DNA from: Echinicola marina
GTDB lineage: Bacteria > Bacteroidota > Bacteroidia > Cytophagales > Cyclobacteriaceae
DNA length: 64,000 nucleotides
Reading direction: 5' to 3'
Assembly: GCF_020463795.1 (NCBI RefSeq)
Contig: NZ_CP080025.1
Span: 2,415,501 to 2,479,500, forward strand
Shown: positions 54,010-62,967 of the stretch, piece after piece
Layout: the number at the start of each line of letters is the position of its first letter
Numbering within the stretch: the stretch's first letter is position 1
The notes under the pieces: model-generated
Told to the model about the DNA's origin: nothing
Seen by the model: only the letters and a program-made list of their open reading frames with translations
The model's database searches: none
Translations under genes and position numbers: made by a program

Positions 54010-56733
54010 ATGTTAAAACGTCTTTTGGTGATTTTGCTTATCATAATTATTGGATTGGCAGCTTACCTTTTTTATAGTTCAAAGGCTTTTACCGATGAAA
54101 TAGATGCAGTGGATTTGGTTTCAGACCAAGCTGTATTCGTGTTTGAAACGGAGGAACCTGTTCAAGTTTGGAACCAGTTGGTCAATCAGCGCATCTGGAA
54201 AAGGCTCTCTGATGTGCCTTCTTTGAAAGGAGTGGAAAAGCAGCTTGTGGTTTTGGATAGTCTTACTGGCAAGGGAGGGAAACTAGAAAGCACATTGAAA
54301 GGAAACCAGTTCGTAGTTTCCCTGCACCCTACAGCCAAGTCAGAGTTTGATTTTTTGTTTTTGGTGGCCTTTAAGGATAAGCAGCAGGAACAGTTTATTG
54401 CCTCGATCAGGGAAAAAGTAAAACCTGAGAATATTGAGAGTAGGCTTTACAGTGGGGAGACGGTTTTTGAATACAGAGATGAAGAACATCAGACAACCTT
54501 ATCTTTTGCCCTTTTGGGGAATGTGGTCGCGGCGAGTTATAATTCATTTTTGATAGAAGAAGCTATTCGCTATGTTCAATCGGATAAGTTGGACAGTTTT
54601 AGGGATACCTACAATGAACTGTATAAGGCTCAAAGTTCCTATAAAGATGGGTATGGGGTTTTTAGAATGGGCAGCAAAGGTGTGGCGACATTTATCAAAG
54701 GGATAGTTCAGGACGAATATTTAGGATTGGTAAATAATTTTTCCCAACATCAAATTTCTGCCAACCTAGAGTTAAAATTTGCTGAGAATAAAGTTTTTCT
54801 AGATGGCTTTACTTTTTATCAAAATGGAGAAAAAATGGATTTCTCTAATGAGAAGAAAGGAGGAGGGAGCTTGTTCAGCAATTATATTTCCAATCGTACC
54901 TCGATCTACTACCAGTACAATATCAATGAGGCTTCCCAAATCCAGGCTATTTCCAATTATGCATTTGAAAGCAAGAATACCTTGATGGGAGAAGTGGAGA
55001 AATACTTGGTGGACAAAGGTTTCTTGGAGAGGTTGACAGGGGAGATTGGTTATATGATTCTCGAGGAATTACCCAATATGGATACCGATAAAGTGGTCAT
55101 TTTGAAGACCACATCACTAGAGGAACAATTGAAACTTTTGAAGTCGTTCAGTCTTTCTTTGAGCCAAGGAGATACCAGTCAGCTCATCAGTAACTATTAT
55201 AAAGAAAGCGAAGTATTTATGGTCAATCAGGAAGAGTTTCCTGCCCATTTGTTTAACGGACAGTTTTTGGGTTTTGAAAGGACCTATGTCAGCAGTTATG
55301 AGGATATGTTGGTTTTTGCCAATAATATGAAGGCCGTAAAGGTGTTTTTGGATGATATCTATAATGATAATACCTGGGGGAGGTCCATTAACCAAAGGCG
55401 GTTTTTGGAAGGAGTTTCCAAGAATGCAGGCTTTAATTTTATCATGAATATACCGCGCTTCTGGAATACTCTGCTTAAGGTCAGCACCCCGGATTGGCAG
55501 GCATTGCTGCAAAAGTATGCACCACAACTCAAATCTATTGATTTGGTGGCTTTACAGTTAAGTGAATTGGGGGACCATCAATATGTGAACTTGGAGTTGG
55601 GGTATAATCTGGCACCGATTAAATCCGTTCAGGATATTTTACTGGCTGAAAATATGGAGCTGGAATTTCAAGAAGATTTGGTTTATGGCCCCAAAGCCAT
55701 AGAGAATTTCAATGATAGGAGTACAGATTTTTTGGTTCAGGATAAGTCAAATACCATCCACTTTTTTAATGATGAGGGTGAGAGAATATTCAATATGACG
55801 CTTGATGGTAGCGTGGTAAGTGATATATTTCAAATAGATTATTATAAGAATGGAAAGCTTCAGGTATTGTTCGCTACCAATAGTGCCATTTATGCTTTTG
55901 ATCGGCTGGGAGATCCCTTGCCTGGATATCCAATGCATATGCCAAATGGTGAGGATATAGCGCAGTTAAATTTAGTGGATTATAATAATACCCGTGATTA
56001 TAGGTATTTTGTAGCTTCTACTGAAGGAGATTTATACATTTTTGACAAAAAAGGCAATAACCTGGAAGGCTGGACTCCCCGAACAACTTCCGGGAGATTG
56101 GCCAGTTCGCCAGCTCATCACAGACTTTCAGGCATCGGAGATTATATGGTGGCATTGAACACCAATGGCGAGTTATATATTATGAACAGGCGGGGAGAAC
56201 TGCAAACCGGAAGTCCTGTCAACTTGGGTGATGGAGTGGAGACTGATTATGTGCTTTTGCAGAGGGGCGACCATAGTGATACACAGATGGTCACCATCAC
56301 GGCTGATGGAGAAGTGGTTCGGGTGAATTTTAGAGGCGAAGTGACCTTTAGAAACCAGCTGTTGAGGCCAGAAGGAAATACAGGGTTTAATTTGGTCAAA
56401 GACCAGTCCGGCGATCAATATTTGTTTGTGATTCATGAGTACAATAAAGTTTCGGTCATGAATACGGAACTGGAAGTTCTTTTTGAGAAAAACATGGCTT
56501 CAGAAGATTTGGAATTTCAGTTTTATTCCTTTGGGTCGGATAAAAATATCTTCGTGATCATAGATAAGGTCCAAGAATTTATCTATCTCTATAATCTTGA
56601 GGGTGAGCTCCTAAATACCCGGCCTATTAATGGTAGTCATAAGATTGAGGTGAAATATTCAGGGAGTAAAAATGAATATAGCATTTACGCCATTCATCAA
56701 AACCGTTTTGCAAGCTATAAAATGCCCCTTTAG
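54010..56733 (+). CDS. Large membrane-anchored protein with a C-terminal beta-propeller, unknown function
   Basis: A 907-residue protein that I do not recognise. One N-terminal membrane helix (LLVILLIIIIGLAAYLFY) anchors it, and the rest should be periplasmic. Residues about 30-530 form an alpha/beta region of unknown fold, rich in FxF and GxxxV strands. Residues about 570-900 look like a seven- or eight-bladed propeller with blade motifs NTIHFFNDEGERIF, SAIYAFDRLGDPLPGYP, GDLYIFDKKGNNLEGW, GELYIMNRRGELQTGSP and NKVSVMNTELEVLF. It stands alone between mdh and the MscS gene. It may act as an envelope scaffold or sensor; no function can be assigned. Confidence 0.7.
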   Translation: MLKRLLVILLIIIIGLAAYLFYSSKAFTDEIDAVDLVSDQAVFVFETEEPVQVWNQLVNQRIWKRLSDVPSLKGVEKQLVVLDSLTGKGGKLESTLKGNQFVVSLHPTAKSEFDFLFLVAFKDKQQEQFIASIREKVKPENIESRLYSGETVFEYRDEEHQTTLSFALLGNVVAASYNSFLIEEAIRYVQSDKLDSFRDTYNELYKAQSSYKDGYGVFRMGSKGVATFIKGIVQDEYLGLVNNFSQHQISANLELKFAENKVFLDGFTFYQNGEKMDFSNEKKGGGSLFSNYISNRTSIYYQYNINEASQIQAISNYAFESKNTLMGEVEKYLVDKGFLERLTGEIGYMILEELPNMDTDKVVILKTTSLEEQLKLLKSFSLSLSQGDTSQLISNYYKESEVFMVNQEEFPAHLFNGQFLGFERTYVSSYEDMLVFANNMKAVKVFLDDIYNDNTWGRSINQRRFLEGVSKNAGFNFIMNIPRFWNTLLKVSTPDWQALLQKYAPQLKSIDLVALQLSELGDHQYVNLELGYNLAPIKSVQDILLAENMELEFQEDLVYGPKAIENFNDRSTDFLVQDKSNTIHFFNDEGERIFNMTLDGSVVSDIFQIDYYKNGKLQVLFATNSAIYAFDRLGDPLPGYPMHMPNGEDIAQLNLVDYNNTRDYRYFVASTEGDLYIFDKKGNNLEGWTPRTTSGRLASSPAHHRLSGIGDYMVALNTNGELYIMNRRGELQTGSPVNLGDGVETDYVLLQRGDHSDTQMVTITADGEVVRVNFRGEVTFRNQLLRPEGNTGFNLVKDQSGDQYLFVIHEYNKVSVMNTELEVLFEKNMASEDLEFQFYSFGSDKNIFVIIDKVQEFIYLYNLEGELLNTRPINGSHKIEVKYSGSKNEYSIYAIHQNRFASYKMPL

Positions 56734-56797
56734 GTTAGGTCTAGTTTGTAAGTTGGAATTATGTAGATTTGTGAAATCTTCAAAAAATACTTGAATT

Positions 56798-58459
56798 ATG
56801 GGATTCCGAGTAAAGCTGATCCTTCTGGGCTTGGCAGTTGTTTTAAGTCAGGGTTTATCTGCACAGGTTTTATCAGATGTATCAAATGTCGCTGTGAATG
56901 ATACAGTGTCCTATTTGAACCTCTCTTCACCTTATCATACTACCTTAACTTTCTTTCATAACCTACAGGAAGAAAATTTTCGGCCTGAAGTGGCTGTAAA
57001 GGCATTAGGAGGAGATATTGAAGGGAAAAAGGCGATTAATCAAGTCGTGGAGTTAAAGCAGATCTTTGATGGAAGAGGAGTGTTTGTGGATATAGATAAT
57101 GTTCCCAATGAGCAGAATTATGTGGACTCTACACATAATTATCAAGCCAAATATTTTTTTGACACCAATCGATTACCCATGATTTTCCTAGAGAAAGAAG
57201 GGGATAAATGGGTTTTTTCCAGGTTTACAGTGGCCCAGATTGATGAGTTGCACAAGGAAACTTATCCTTATGGAACTGACAAATTATTAAATTTATTGCC
57301 CAAGATAGGTCAACAAGAGTATTTTGGGCTTCATTTGTGGCAGTTAGTGGGAATTTTTGTATTGATTCTTTTTGTATTCCTCGCTCATAAATTGTTCACT
57401 TTTATTGTTGACAGGGGGATGTATCATTTATCGGTGAAAGTGGGCTATGCTCATGTCGCTGAAAAGTACCTCCTGCCTGTGGCCAGGGTGGTCAGTATTT
57501 ATTTTATTGTGCTTTTGTTGGATATCTTTATTAGGGTTTTACAGTTGCCAATAGGGATAATTTCATGGATAGCGCTTTTGCTAAATGCTGCCAAGCCTTT
57601 TATCATTACCATTGTTTTTTACAAGTTGGTGGATTTGTTGTCCGCATATTTTGAAAGGCAGGCAGACAAAACCGAGTCAAACTTGGATGATCAGTTGGTT
57701 CCGCTGGTAAGGAAGACCTTAAAAGCATTTGTGGTGGTTGTAGGTTCATTGTTTATCCTGAAGGAAGGTCTTCAAGTGGATATCTGGCCATTCCTTACAG
57801 GGCTTTCGATAGGTGGTTTGGCCTTTGCTTTGGCTGCCCAGGATACCATCAAAAACTTTTTTGGTTCGGTGATGATCTTCATAGATAAGCCTTTTCAAGT
57901 GGGAGATTGGATTACCAGTGGAGATGTGGATGGTACGGTGGAAGAGGTTGGTTTTAGATCTACGAGGGTGAGGACTTTTAGGAATTCTTTGATGTATATC
58001 CCTAATGGGAAAATTGCCGATGCTACTGTAGATAATCATGGTCTAAGACAGTATAGGAGGTTTTATAGTACGATTACAATTACCTATGATACACCTCCAG
58101 AATTGATCAATGTGTTTGTGGATGGTTTGCGAGAGATAGTGAAAAATCATCCTAAAACCAGAAAGGATTATTATAATGTGTACTTCAATAATATGTCGGC
58201 ATTTAGTCTGGATATCATGTTTTATGTGTTTTTTGAAGTACCAACTTGGGGAGATGAGTTGCAGGCAAGGCATGAAGTATTGATCCAAATCGTGAAACTA
58301 GCCAATGAACTGGGGGTAAACTTTGCCTTCCCAACCCAAACAGTTCATATGGAAACATTCCCGGAGAAGCAGGGATTGTCTCCAGTATATGAAGATAATA
58401 TGGATCATTACAGAAAGAGGTTGGATGCCTTTGTGAAAAGTGAAATGGGAAAGAAATGA
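56798..58459 (+). CDS. Mechanosensitive ion channel, MscS family
   Basis: A 553-residue inner-membrane channel. After a cleavable signal peptide (ending GLSAQ) there is a periplasmic domain of about 155 residues, then four or five helices. The pore-lining TM3 is GLSIGGLAFALAAQDTIKNFFGS near residue 345, followed by the beta domain (GDWITSGDVDGTVEEVGFRSTRVRTF, PNGKIADATVDNHG) and the C-terminal cytoplasmic vestibule. It relieves osmotic downshock. The added periplasmic domain is longer than in the minimal MscS. Confidence 0.9.
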   Translation: MGFRVKLILLGLAVVLSQGLSAQVLSDVSNVAVNDTVSYLNLSSPYHTTLTFFHNLQEENFRPEVAVKALGGDIEGKKAINQVVELKQIFDGRGVFVDIDNVPNEQNYVDSTHNYQAKYFFDTNRLPMIFLEKEGDKWVFSRFTVAQIDELHKETYPYGTDKLLNLLPKIGQQEYFGLHLWQLVGIFVLILFVFLAHKLFTFIVDRGMYHLSVKVGYAHVAEKYLLPVARVVSIYFIVLLLDIFIRVLQLPIGIISWIALLLNAAKPFIITIVFYKLVDLLSAYFERQADKTESNLDDQLVPLVRKTLKAFVVVVGSLFILKEGLQVDIWPFLTGLSIGGLAFALAAQDTIKNFFGSVMIFIDKPFQVGDWITSGDVDGTVEEVGFRSTRVRTFRNSLMYIPNGKIADATVDNHGLRQYRRFYSTITITYDTPPELINVFVDGLREIVKNHPKTRKDYYNVYFNNMSAFSLDIMFYVFFEVPTWGDELQARHEVLIQIVKLANELGVNFAFPTQTVHMETFPEKQGLSPVYEDNMDHYRKRLDAFVKSEMGKK

Positions 58460-58484
58460 TTTATGCTGAAATCATAATCAAGGC

Positions 58485-59198
58485 TTAGTTTCTGGAAGAT
58501 GAATTTCTGAAAAAGCGGATGATGCCCCAGATACTCAGGAACAGTAATCCCAGAAAAAGGAAGATCTGAAGACTTCCTTTTCTATTGGATAGGGCCTCCA
58601 TAAATGATTCGGCCATTACGCCAATACTAAAGGCCATTAGCGTCCTGGGCAACATGCCCAGAACGCCATAAAACAAGAGTTTTTTCCAACCTGTTTTGAG
58701 TAAGGCAAAGAGCAGATTGGACAGGGCAAAAGGGATGACAGGGCTGATTCTTACAAAAAATATCAAGTTCCCTATTTTGCTTCTTTTTTCTTGTACAACT
58801 TGGCCGGCTTTGGGATAACTTTCAAGGATGATGTTCAGGCTATTATGGTCCAATTTTAGCCCAATAAAATAACCCAATAAACTAGCTAAGGAATATGCGA
58901 GAACCAAAATAGGAAAGGCCGCCCAGCCCCATATAAAACCAGAGACGATGGCCAATAAAGTGGTGGGACAAAAAGCAATTCCCATCATAATACTCCCAAT
59001 AATAATAAAACTGAGAATGTTTATGAGGTCAATAGACGCTGGAAGTGATGTACTGTATTCATAAAGAAAACTTAGGGTAAGAGAGCTGCCAAGTATTGGG
59101 ATAATCATCACCCACAGGAGGGCAAAGGCCATAGCGGGGTTGTTATGATAAGTTGTTTTAAGACGGTCGATAAGGGGGGAAGTGCTTTTAGCAGGCAT
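58485..59198 (-). CDS. TVP38/TMEM64 (DedA-like, VTT domain) membrane protein
   Basis: A 237-residue protein with five or six helices and the VTT core: GSIMMGIAFCPTTLLAIVSGFIWGW, then FFVRISPVIPFALSNLLFALLKTGWKK with the reentrant Arg-x-x-Pro-x-x-Pro motif and GVLGMLPRTLMAFSIG. The family moves or flips lipids, but the bacterial substrate is not settled. It converges on the MscS gene with 25 bp between stops. Confidence 0.88.
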   Translation of the reverse strand: MPAKSTSPLIDRLKTTYHNNPAMAFALLWVMIIPILGSSLTLSFLYEYSTSLPASIDLINILSFIIIGSIMMGIAFCPTTLLAIVSGFIWGWAAFPILVLAYSLASLLGYFIGLKLDHNSLNIILESYPKAGQVVQEKRSKIGNLIFFVRISPVIPFALSNLLFALLKTGWKKLLFYGVLGMLPRTLMAFSIGVMAESFMEALSNRKGSLQIFLFLGLLFLSIWGIIRFFRNSSSRN

Positions 59199-59332
59199 TT
59201 TTAAAATCTAATCTGCGTCGAAAATAGGTAAAATATTTTGTTTGGTTCCTATCTTGTACTTTTTAGCAAATAGGCATGTGATTTGTTTATTCAAGTAACG
59301 GTTGGTAATATCTGAACTTAATTTTTTTTAAT

Positions 59333-59761
59333 ATGAAAAAAGTAATGCTCACACTGGTTTTATTCTTTGAGATAGTCATTACAGCCTTGTCGCAAGAAAA
59401 AGCCATTATTACACTAAACGGGATACCACTATCTGCTACAAAGTCAGCCATTCAAAAACAATTTGGAGTACCAATAAATACTGTTAGGCCCGATTATGAG
59501 TGTGGTTTTTTGTCTTCGGATGAGCAAGGTGAGGTGTTTTATTCTATGGAGTATGACGGTTTCAAATGGACAGGGAATGAAAAGAGCAGCTATGTTTTGG
59601 ATGAGCTAAAGATGGAAAAAGCAGATAGTTTGAAATTAGTCTTTCAAGGGCAAATAATAGATCAGAATACCACAAGCACTACTTTTTTAGCACTGGCGGA
59701 AGATTTAGAGACAAGTGTTGATGAGGGTGATGTAGGGGCTAATACATGGTCAATAGATTAG
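59333..59761 (+). CDS. Small exported protein of unknown function
   Basis: A 142-residue protein with a signal peptide (MKKVMLTLVLFFEIVITALSQ). The mature part starts AIITLNGIPLSATKSAIQKQFG, a pattern seen in small periplasmic beta-rich proteins; it may belong to a DUF family such as DUF7738, but I am not sure. One Cys only. It is monocistronic. Confidence 0.6.
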   Translation: MKKVMLTLVLFFEIVITALSQEKAIITLNGIPLSATKSAIQKQFGVPINTVRPDYECGFLSSDEQGEVFYSMEYDGFKWTGNEKSSYVLDELKMEKADSLKLVFQGQIIDQNTTSTTFLALAEDLETSVDEGDVGANTWSID

Positions 59762-59909
59762 GAAATGGAGGTGATTAGCATTATAGTTTGGCTAGGTGAT
59801 GATGCTTATAATTTTTACTTTGTAAATGACCGTTTTAATTTCCTTGAATATTGGTCTCCTTGTTGATAATGGAAATGCTGCATTTTTTGCGATTCGTTTT
59901 GAAGTGTTT

Positions 59910-59944
59910 TTTGGGGTTTTATGGGGAAGAGAGCTATAAATTTG
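59910..59944 (+). promoter_or_regulatory. Possible promoter of the cystathionine synthase gene
   Basis: TTTG at 59910-59913 and a perfect TAAATTTG at 59937-59944 are 23 bp apart, slightly longer than the usual 19-21 bp. The start codon follows at 59981. I see nothing else in the 219-bp gap. Confidence 0.35.
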
Positions 59945-59980
59945 TTTTCTTTGATTTAAGTTCAACAGCAATCAGTACAA

Positions 59981-61141
59981 ATGACGAATAAGAACATGAA
60001 ATTTGGAACAAAAGTAATCCATGCAGGTGTGGAACCAGACCCGACAACTGGAGCTATAATGACGCCTATTTTTCAAACTTCTACTTATGTACAGAAATCT
60101 CCCGGAGACCATCAGGGCTATGAATATTCCAGAACGCATAATCCAACTAGGACAGCTTTACAGAATAGTTTGGCTGCCCTGGAAAATGGCAAACATGGTT
60201 TGTGCTTTTCTTCGGGATTGGGAGCTATAGATGCGGTCATTAAGTTGTTTAGTCCGGGTGACGAGATTATCAGCACCAATGACCTATACGGAGGGACTTA
60301 CAGGATTTTTACTAAGGTTTTTGCGAAGTATGGGATCAAATTCCATTTTGTGCCCATGGAAGATCCTGCATCCATAGAAAAATATATCACTGATAATACT
60401 AGGATGATCTGGGCAGAAACGCCCACTAATCCGATGATGAATATTGTAGACATCAAGGCATTGGCAGAAATTGCCCGAAGACATGATGTGTTATTGGGCG
60501 TGGACAATACTTTTGCCACACCATTTTTACAAAATCCCTTGGATCTAGGAGCAGATTTGGTGATGCATTCGGTAACCAAATATCTTGGAGGTCATTCAGA
60601 CGTGGTCATGGGAGCATTGGTGGTCAATAATGATAAATTGGCAGAGGATCTGGCTTTTATTCAGAACTCCTGTGGAGCTACTCCAGGTCCGCAAGATTGT
60701 TTCTTGGTCTTAAGGGGCATTAAGACCTTGCATTTGAGAATGGAGCGGCATTGTCAAAATGGGAAGACCATCGCAGGTTATCTTAGAAATCACCCCAAAG
60801 TGGATAAGGTTTTTTGGCCTGGATTTGAAGATCATCCGAATCATGAGGTTGCCCTTGAGCAAATGCGCGGTTTTGGAGGTATGATTTCATTTACGTTGAA
60901 GGGCAATAAAATTGATGATGCCAAAACGATATTGGAAAGCCTTCACTATTTCTCTTTGGCAGAATCTCTTGGTGGGGTAGAGTCACTTTGTGGGCATCCT
61001 GCTACAATGACCCATGCCAGTATTCCAAAAGCGGAAAGGGAGAAAGTGGGACTTTCAGATTCATTGATTCGATTGAGTGTAGGGGTGGAAGATGCGGAGG
61101 ATCTCAAGAATGATCTTGCACAGGCCTTGGATAAGATTTAA
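59981..61141 (+). CDS. Cystathionine gamma-synthase/lyase family PLP enzyme
   Basis: A 386-residue Cys/Met metabolism PLP enzyme. A second ATG at 59996 is also possible. The PLP phosphate-site Tyr-x-Arg is in [22 protein letters not shown] binds the ring, and the Schiff-base Lys is in [12 protein letters not shown]. The C-terminal [17 protein letters not shown] is typical. The sequence cannot separate cystathionine gamma-synthase from gamma-lyase; the start FGTKVIHAG fits either. Confidence 0.9.
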   Translation: MTNKNMKFGTKVIHAGVEPDPTTGAIMTPIFQTSTYVQKSPGDHQGYEYSRTHNPTRTALQNSLAALENGKHGLCFSSGLGAIDAVIKLFSPGDEIISTNDLYGGTYRIFTKVFAKYGIKFHFVPMEDPASIEKYITDNTRMIWAETPTNPMMNIVDIKALAEIARRHDVLLGVDNTFATPFLQNPLDLGADLVMHSVTKYLGGHSDVVMGALVVNNDKLAEDLAFIQNSCGATPGPQDCFLVLRGIKTLHLRMERHCQNGKTIAGYLRNHPKVDKVFWPGFEDHPNHEVALEQMRGFGGMISFTLKGNKIDDAKTILESLHYFSLAESLGGVESLCGHPATMTHASIPKAEREKVGLSDSLIRLSVGVEDAEDLKNDLAQALDKI

Positions 61142-61161
61142 GGTTGTTTTTCCCTAAGGAA

Positions 61162-62001
61162 TTAGCCTAGGATATTTGTAAACAAATGTTGTGATTTGCT
61201 AACCACTTTGGTGGTTAGCTTTTTTTTATTACTCTTTAAAGTGAGGATCAGATCAAGGTACTTTTGCGAAGGTGTTTCTTCAGTGTTAGCGTGCACAAAG
61301 GTAAGGTGCTGCAGGAAAAGGTGGTTTTGATACCATTTGTACAGCAATAGGCTGAGTTGGTTCATATGCTCATGTACCATTTCTGTAAATGTGGAGTTAA
61401 GGCCCGATACGATCCTGACATTTTCAAGGGTGATAATCACCTGCAGTCCTTCGTAAATGTCTTTGATTTCCTTGGCTTCAAGTTTGGTTTCACTGTCATA
61501 TTTGAAGAAGTCAAGCTCTTCATTGATGATTTGCGTGGTCGAAGTGTTGATTTCTAGTGGCTTGAGGGATTTGCTATGTTCAAAAGCCTCCTTGTATAGC
61601 GCTTCCCAGATTTCAAAAGGAGTGCCCATGATGAGGTCATAGGCATCCGTATAGATTTTGTTTTTGTCCTTTAATAGGAGCTTTTCATAAGACCTGTAAG
61701 TAAGGTTGGATTTGGCAGAAGCAGATTCTAAGGCTTGCTGAATGAGCTTAATATGTAATACTTTTTTCAGGGCTTTAAAAAGTTGTTTATAAGGACCAAA
61801 TAGCTCAAATTTCAGTTTTTTTTCACTGAAGTGGATTCGGCTCAGCAAGTCAATATAAATCTCCAAAAATATAAGTTTCTCTTCCAGTTCAATGGCTTTT
61901 TTCGACTTAAACTGTTTGGCAAGAGAGGCAAAAAGTTTTTTAGCAATAGTGTATTGCTGATCGAAGAGCTGAAATATCGGAGAAACTTGTTGAACTTGCA
62001 T
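61162..62001 (-). CDS. Helical protein of unknown function
   Basis: A 279-residue protein, Lys-, Leu- and Gln-rich with no signal or membrane helix. Almost all of it is predicted by eye to be alpha-helical. The spacing of charged residues and repeated KLFA, LEIYIDLL and LLLYKWYQNH heptads recall CHAD or DUF-type helical bundles, but the conserved His residues of CHAD are not evident. It starts 6 bp behind the Smr-domain gene and is the last gene of the photolyase group. Confidence 0.55.
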   Translation of the reverse strand: MQVQQVSPIFQLFDQQYTIAKKLFASLAKQFKSKKAIELEEKLIFLEIYIDLLSRIHFSEKKLKFELFGPYKQLFKALKKVLHIKLIQQALESASAKSNLTYRSYEKLLLKDKNKIYTDAYDLIMGTPFEIWEALYKEAFEHSKSLKPLEINTSTTQIINEELDFFKYDSETKLEAKEIKDIYEGLQVIITLENVRIVSGLNSTFTEMVHEHMNQLSLLLYKWYQNHLFLQHLTFVHANTEETPSQKYLDLILTLKSNKKKLTTKVVSKSQHLFTNILG

Positions 62002-62007
62002 TTGAGT

Positions 62008-62967
62008 CTAATTTATACGTACAAGAGTGGCACCATATCCAAATCGGCTCTTTTGGGTATCTTGAAAATACTTAATATTTTCCAATTGGCTGAGGTATTT
62101 GTGAATTTCTTTTCGTAGTATTCCATTGCCCAGGCCATGTATAAAGGTGATCTCATCCATCCCAGTGGCAATAGCATAGTTAAGGTTTTTCTCAAAAGTT
62201 TCCATTTGTAGCTTGAGCATTTCAGTATTGCTCATGAATTCATGCTCTTTAGTAAGTTTTTCTATATGGAGATCAATCTGTTTTTCAGGGCGTTTGAATT
62301 GTTGGCTAACGGGCTCTTCTCCCTTGCCTTCGTTGAGTTCCTGGTTGAGTTTATTGATGTCCAAAGCCCGCGTTTGCTGGTCAATGGCAAATAAATAACC
62401 TTTTTTTCCTAACACTGGAGCCATGTGCTGATTTTTGAAAAATGAGGATGCTTTGAATTTAACCTTCTTCTCAAAAGGAGCCATGGTTTTCTCAGCCCGG
62501 TGGTTAATAGGGATAAACTGTAAGAAAAGCGGTGGCCAGTTTTCAAACTGAGGGATAGATTTTTCGTCTAGTTTTTTAGCGCTTAAGGCGCTAATGGTTC
62601 CAGAAGAAAGGGTTTTGGAATTGTCTCCAAAAATATCCGAAGCCATAAAGACATAATCTTTTTCTGTATTATTGATCAAATGGAGGCTCAATGTTTTGTC
62701 GTTGATGGGGACATAGCTTAGGTACAAACCATCTGTTGTCTTGGTGCTTTTTACTTCAGGAAGTGAGCTTTCTTTTTCCTGGACCTTTGAGCTCTTGTTT
62801 CCAAAATATTGTTTTTCGGTCTCATGGATGACCACTACCTCGTTTTTCATGGCAGGGATTCTAAAACCGTCCTCAATTTCTATTTCTATTCGTCCTCCGT
62901 TTGAAATTTTGGTAATGGTACCTTCCTCATTTCCGTGCAGTAATCGCACCTTATCTCCGATATTCAT
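62008..62967 (-). CDS. DUF2027/Smr-domain protein
   Basis: A 319-residue protein. The N-terminal 80 residues form an SH3-like beta domain (GDKVRLLHGNEEGTITKIS), the middle is DUF2027-type (LSYVPINDKTLSLHLINNTEKDY), and the C-terminus is an Smr nuclease-like domain: EIDLHIEKL at its start and FIHGLGNGILRKEIHKYL with the HGxG motif. Smr domains nick DNA or RNA. The start overlaps the photolyase stop (ATGA), so the two are coupled. Confidence 0.85.
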   Translation of the reverse strand: MNIGDKVRLLHGNEEGTITKISNGGRIEIEIEDGFRIPAMKNEVVVIHETEKQYFGNKSSKVQEKESSLPEVKSTKTTDGLYLSYVPINDKTLSLHLINNTEKDYVFMASDIFGDNSKTLSSGTISALSAKKLDEKSIPQFENWPPLFLQFIPINHRAEKTMAPFEKKVKFKASSFFKNQHMAPVLGKKGYLFAIDQQTRALDINKLNQELNEGKGEEPVSQQFKRPEKQIDLHIEKLTKEHEFMSNTEMLKLQMETFEKNLNYAIATGMDEITFIHGLGNGILRKEIHKYLSQLENIKYFQDTQKSRFGYGATLVRIN

